This document shows, one piece after another, positions 60,330 through 64,000 of a stretch of 64,000 nt of DNA. Both the position numbers and the translations under genes were made by a program. Below the pieces are notes generated by a model. It was given only the letters and a program-made list of their open reading frames with translations. It made no database searches and had not been told where the DNA came from. Positions within the stretch are counted from its first letter, which is position 1, and every line of letters begins with the position of its first letter. The stretch spans positions 62,001 to 126,000 of the forward strand of contig NZ_RHOB01000008.1 in assembly GCF_003946085.1 (NCBI RefSeq), given 5' to 3'. This stretch comes from Levilactobacillus angrenensis (GTDB lineage Bacteria > Bacillota > Bacilli > Lactobacillales > Lactobacillaceae).

Positions 60330-61871
60330 ATGAAGTATTTAATTGGGACTGACATTGGGACATCCGGAACGAAGAGTATTCTGATGGACACCACGGGTCA
60401 GCTGATTGCTCAGGATTTGGAAGAATATGACGTTTTGACGCCACGCCCGTTGTGGGCTGAACAGTGGCCAGATGTTTGGGACAAAGGCGTTCGAGATTCT
60501 ATTCGCGCCGTTGTGAAAGCCAGCGGTGTCAATCCGGATGACATTAAAGGTATTGGTTTAAGCGGTTTGTATGGTGGCTCTGGCGTACCAGTGGACAAGG
60601 ACATGAATCCAGTTCGACCAGACTTGATCTGGATGGATCGCCGAGCGGCCAAGGAAACTGAATGGGTCAAAGCCAATGTTGATTTGAAACGGTTATCTGA
60701 AATTACCGGGAATGACGTTGTTGATCCTTATTATGGGTATACGAAGGTTTTGTGGATTAAGAATCATGAACCAGAAAACTGGAAGAAGACGGCAATGTTC
60801 TTGCCACCAAACAACTATGCCATTTACAAGTTGACTGGCGCGGTCTCAATTGATTACTCTGCTGCTGGTAATATTGGGGGATTCTTTGACATCAACACGG
60901 GTACCTGGTCCAAGGAAATGATGGACGCTATGGGCGTGCCAATGGACAAGATGCCACAGAAGTTCGTTGATGCCACAGAAGTTGCCGGTCGGTTAACGAC
61001 AGAAGCTGCAGTTGATTTGGGATTGAATGCCGGTACACCAGTTATTGCCGGTGGGGTCGACGTTGGTGCGGCAAACATTGGTATGGGCGTTTTGGAACCT
61101 GGCCGTTATGTCGCGGCCATCGGTTCCTCAATGAACGCGGCCTTGGTTAGCGAGAAGCCAATCAAGGGACGCGGCATGATTGTTTGGCCATACCCTTACA
61201 AGTCACGTGAGTTGGTTTACAACTTTAGTGGCTCAGCAACTGCCGGTGCCATTACCAAGTGGTTCCGGGATAACTTTGGAGATGCCGAAGTTGCCGTTCA
61301 AAACCAGGGCGGTCATAACGCTTACGTAACCCTCGGTGAAGAGGCTAAGAATGTGCCAGCTGGAAGTCGCGGCTTGGTCGTCTTACCTTACTTCATGGGT
61401 GAGCGGGCACCGGTATGGAATTCCGATGCTAAAGGGATGGTCTTCGGACTCTCACTAGTACACACGAAAGCTGATTTATTCCATGCTTTCCAAGAAGGTG
61501 TCTGCTACGCATTGCGGCACAGTATTGAAAGCACGGGTCGTGACTTAGGCGACTACATTGTCATTGCCGGCGGGGTGACCCACTCTAAGGACTGGGTCCA
61601 GATGTTTGCCGACGTTACGGGCTATGCCGTTCGGACACCGGTTGACGACGCAGAAGCTAACTTGGGTGACGTGATGTTAGCTGGTTTGGCAACGGATACC
61701 TTGACGACTGATGAAGTGCAGAAGTGGCAGGTCTTAGGTGAAAAAGTTGAGCCACGTGCGGCGCAACACGAGACTTACAACAAGTATTACCAATTATACC
61801 GGAACCTATACAAAGATTTAGGCGACGATATGCATGAATTATCCGTCATTTCTGGTATCGCAGAATCATAA
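60330..61871 (+). CDS. FGGY-family carbohydrate kinase (xylulokinase-like)
   Basis: A 513-residue kinase. The N-terminal phosphate motif IGTDIGTSGTKSILMDTTG, the substrate loop GIGLSGLYGGSG, and the C-terminal VIAGGVTHSKDWVQMFADVT are all family hallmarks. It lies 99 bp after the SDR gene and ends at a strong terminator. The likely substrate is a ketopentose or related ketose; D-xylulose is one candidate. Xylose isomerase is absent, so the pathway probably enters through oxidation of a polyol. Confidence 0.88.
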   Translation: MKYLIGTDIGTSGTKSILMDTTGQLIAQDLEEYDVLTPRPLWAEQWPDVWDKGVRDSIRAVVKASGVNPDDIKGIGLSGLYGGSGVPVDKDMNPVRPDLIWMDRRAAKETEWVKANVDLKRLSEITGNDVVDPYYGYTKVLWIKNHEPENWKKTAMFLPPNNYAIYKLTGAVSIDYSAAGNIGGFFDINTGTWSKEMMDAMGVPMDKMPQKFVDATEVAGRLTTEAAVDLGLNAGTPVIAGGVDVGAANIGMGVLEPGRYVAAIGSSMNAALVSEKPIKGRGMIVWPYPYKSRELVYNFSGSATAGAITKWFRDNFGDAEVAVQNQGGHNAYVTLGEEAKNVPAGSRGLVVLPYFMGERAPVWNSDAKGMVFGLSLVHTKADLFHAFQEGVCYALRHSIESTGRDLGDYIVIAGGVTHSKDWVQMFADVTGYAVRTPVDDAEANLGDVMLAGLATDTLTTDEVQKWQVLGEKVEPRAAQHETYNKYYQLYRNLYKDLGDDMHELSVISGIAES

Positions 61872-61883
61872 ATACATTAGATG

Positions 61884-61919
61884 AAAAACGACTATCCTGG
61901 ACACAGATAGTCGTTTTTT
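61884..61919 (+). terminator. Terminator of the SDR-kinase operon
   Basis: AAAAACGACTATC/GATAGTCGTTTTT perfect stem, nine-base loop, T-run. Confidence 0.92.
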
Positions 61920-62011
61920 ATGTGCAGTCGTTGAAAAATGCGTTTACCAAATAGTCGATTAGCGTGATTGATTCAGAGACGACAACGTTCAATCGGCAGG
62001 TGCGTCTCTCA

Positions 62012-62040
62012 TTGACAAGCCGAAACATCGTTAGTAAGCT
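62012..62040 (+). promoter_or_regulatory. Promoter of the DHA2 exporter
   Basis: TTGACA (62012-62017), 17-bp spacer, TAAGCT (62035-62040), 53 bp before the start. GAGACG..CGTCTC just upstream may be an operator. Confidence 0.55.
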
Positions 62041-62092
62041 AAATAAAGCACGCTTTTAAAATTCTCAATTCTGGAAGGTCGTTTACCTACAT

Positions 62093-63481
62093 ATGCATAA
62101 GAACCGCTTCTCCTTTAGCCTGATCATGGTTGGTGCGTTCCTCAGTGTCTTGAACCAGACGTTGATGTCCACTGCCTTACCCGCCATCATGCGGGCGTTT
62201 CATATCACGACCGCCCAGGGACAGTGGCTCAACAACGGCTACTTATTGATCAACGCCTTGATGATTCCCACCACGGCGTATCTGATCAAACGCTACACGA
62301 CCCGCCAGTTGTATTTGACGGCGTCACTGATTTTTATCGTCGGGTCACTGATTGGGGCCACGGCGGCGTATTATCCGATTCTCATCGTGGGTCGCATGAT
62401 TCAAGCGCTGGGAGCCGGGATCATCATTCCACTGGTCAATGTCGTGGTGATGACCTCGACGAAACCCAGTGAACGCGGGGCTGCAATGGGTATCGTCGGG
62501 CTGGCGTTGAACCTAGCGCCGGTGTTGGGACCGACCGTGGCCGGGGTCATTTTGACCCACCTCAGTTGGCCGTACTTATTTGGGTTGACGCTGCCCCTGA
62601 TGCTAGTGGACGTAGCGTTGGCACCGAAATTTTTGAAAAATGTGGGTGACCTGCACCAGCAACGACTCGACCGCACGGGCCTATTGCTGTCCGGTTTCGG
62701 TCTGACCGCGGCGCTTTACAGTTTCTCTAATGTTGGGGAGACGGCATTTTGGTCGGTGAAGGGGGTCGTTCCCCTGGTCATTGGTCTGGTTCTACTGGGC
62801 CTATTCGTCAAGTGTCAGTGGACCAAGTCCCAGCCGTTACTGAATCTTCACGTCTTTCGGTACCGCCAGTTTAACTTGCCACTGATTATCAATATGTTGT
62901 TAATGGTCACGATGTATGGCAATGCCATCATTATTCCGGTGCTGGTGCAAAACGTTTTCCATCAGAGTGCCTTCGTGTCAGGATTGACGCTGTTACCGGG
63001 GTCGGTCTGTACAGCGATTATTTCGCCCTTGAGTGGTCGCTTTTATGATAAATATAACTTCCGCCGGATGGTGATGATTGGTTTGACCATCGACATGAGC
63101 GGGTCGTTGCTATTGAGCGCGACCGGCAGCCACTCCTCGATGGCCTACGTGATTGCGGGCCAAACGATTCGCCAGTTGGGCCTGGTGCTGGTGTTGATTC
63201 CCATTCAGACGCACGCTTGGTCGATGTTGCCATTGGCGATGATTCCCGATGGGGTGGCCGTGTATAACACGCTGCGTCAGGTGGCGGCTTCATTTGGAAC
63301 GGCCTTGCTGGTGGCTATCATCAGTTTGACCAGTACCAGCCACATCCATTGGTCCATGAATAGTCAGTTGGTCGGTATCAAATTCAGCTACCTGCTGTCA
63401 ACGGTCATGGTGTTCGTATGCTGGCTGTTGGCACGACAGTTGCGCAAGGCTGATGGGTTGGGGGAAGTACCTGAGAAGTGA
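62093..63481 (+). CDS. DHA2-family MFS drug exporter
   Basis: A 462-residue proton antiporter with about 13-14 helices. VGAFLSVLNQTLMSTALPAI in helix 1 and WLNNGYLLINALMIPTTAYL are the DHA2 (EmrB/QacA) signatures, followed by motif A-like LIKRYTTRQLYLTA and motif C-like ALNLAPVLGPTVAGV. ATG at 62093; GGAAGG is 13 bases upstream, somewhat far. The terminator at 63490 follows directly. Substrate unknown. Confidence 0.88.
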   Translation: MHKNRFSFSLIMVGAFLSVLNQTLMSTALPAIMRAFHITTAQGQWLNNGYLLINALMIPTTAYLIKRYTTRQLYLTASLIFIVGSLIGATAAYYPILIVGRMIQALGAGIIIPLVNVVVMTSTKPSERGAAMGIVGLALNLAPVLGPTVAGVILTHLSWPYLFGLTLPLMLVDVALAPKFLKNVGDLHQQRLDRTGLLLSGFGLTAALYSFSNVGETAFWSVKGVVPLVIGLVLLGLFVKCQWTKSQPLLNLHVFRYRQFNLPLIINMLLMVTMYGNAIIIPVLVQNVFHQSAFVSGLTLLPGSVCTAIISPLSGRFYDKYNFRRMVMIGLTIDMSGSLLLSATGSHSSMAYVIAGQTIRQLGLVLVLIPIQTHAWSMLPLAMIPDGVAVYNTLRQVAASFGTALLVAIISLTSTSHIHWSMNSQLVGIKFSYLLSTVMVFVCWLLARQLRKADGLGEVPEK

Positions 63482-63489
63482 AACAATAA

Positions 63490-63522
63490 AGACGCAACCG
63501 TCGCCGGCTGCGCCTTTTTTTA
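63490..63522 (+). terminator. Terminator of the DHA2 exporter gene
   Basis: GACGCAACCG/CGGCTGCGCC stem with wobbles, four-base loop, seven T. Confidence 0.82.
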
Positions 63523-63532
63523 AACAAATAAC

Positions 63533-64000
63533 TGAAGGTTGAAAGCTGAAAATCAGCTAGAAATATTGTCACCACGCGAATCATGGTGTAAGAATTAGTC
63601 ATTTACAGCTTCGTAGTTTGAGCTGGCCGCCTACCGTCCGCCAACTATGGGTTGGAACGCGGTGGGCGGACCGGACCGAGCCTGAGAAACGGTCTCGGCC
63701 TCGCTTTGAGCCGGAAATCACGTCTCAAAGACGCCAGTTGCCTAAGCGGCATGAACCGCGCCACTAAGGCAACTCCCACGGCTGAACCCATATTTGGCGG
63801 ACTCTCGGCTTCAAGTGTGTGTGCTAGTAACGATTGGTTTAGCCCCAGCCAGCAGTTGATTTAGCAACTAGTCTTGAACTAACACAATATTGCTGATGAT
63901 CGTCACTCTTCGCCGGAGGCAGCCAGGGTGGAGCCAGCTGTGTCGACGGTGTTGGCTGAGGTCTTTTCTCAGCCTACACCGTGGGGCGACTTGAAAGACT
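63533..64000 (+). repeat. SIR element, runs off the window (copy k)
   Basis: Forward copy; the first 468 bp are visible, starting at GAAGGTTGAAAGCTGAAAATC. It contains the closing stem (63636-63653 with 63785-63802), the AGTT hairpin (63736-63743 with 63767-63774) and the GGCTGAG/CTCAGCC hairpin (63954-63974). The right third lies beyond the window. Confidence 0.9.

Noticed and set aside
1-64000. CRISPR array, tRNA or rRNA genes, prophage
   Set aside because: No short regularly spaced repeats, cloverleaf sequences, rRNA signatures or phage structural genes were found; SIR copies are too long and irregularly spaced to be CRISPR.

Overview
The window looks like chromosomal DNA of a Lactobacillaceae species with roughly 50% GC, most like the Levilactobacillus group. 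This is inferred from the WxL/DUF916 surface-protein locus, an Apf-type secreted protein, arcB-arcC without arcA nearby, several aldo-keto reductases, many TTG/GTG starts and AGGAGG ribosome sites. No rRNA, tRNA, CRISPR array, IS transposase or phage gene was seen.

Layout. 1-2304 (minus): ABC sugar/glycerol-phosphate transporter ATPase and two permeases, running off the left end. 3136-6259: OmpR-type two-component pair and a GNAT acetyltransferase. 6667-9291: zinc-ribbon membrane protein and a membrane diguanylate cyclase. 9853-13346 (minus): WxL surface complex. 14102-19287: Rrf2 regulator with a divergent NAD(P)-binding reductase, a zinc alcohol dehydrogenase, and a LysR regulator divergent from two tandem aldo-keto reductases. 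19420-31505: AbrB/DUF998 membrane protein, secreted proteins, UppP, methionine aminopeptidase, SDR followed by a frameshifted antitoxin remnant, secreted tyrosine phosphatase, HAD phosphatase, drug exporter with a leader-peptide attenuator, matrixin protease, glutathione peroxidase. 31560-34271 (minus): copper operon with CopY boxes. 34454-35431: serine hydrolase. 35600-41715: GlnK/GlnL-like two-component system divergent from arcB-arcC and a YfcC-type carrier. 41933-43634: aldo-keto reductase and GPP34-like protein. 44470-47386: proton-translocating transhydrogenase. 47708-49542: YtrA-type GntR regulator with an ABC exporter. 50040-56273: lower-GC catabolic cluster (proline-racemase superfamily enzyme, MFS, LysR, MDR oxidoreductase, BCCT carrier) with a perfect cre site. 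56367-61871: ROK-regulated GPH symporter, SDR dehydrogenase and FGGY kinase, probably a polyol or pentose pathway. 62093-63481: DHA2 exporter.

The most unusual signal is a family of long interspersed intergenic repeats, here called SIR (structured intergenic repeat). At least eleven full, deleted or fragmentary copies occur, all outside genes, in both orientations. Full copies are about 620-640 bp, carry imperfect terminal inverted repeats, and fold into nested stem-loops. In several stems both partners change together between copies, which is the mark of selection on structure rather than sequence. I do not recognise this as a named family.

Other highlights: a 21-codon leader ORF whose 3' end pairs with the start of a drug-exporter gene; a GlnL-like direct repeat in the arcB promoter; a matching palindrome upstream of both transcription units of the ROK cluster; and small genes (34, 21 and 17 codons) that length-filtered gene calling would miss.
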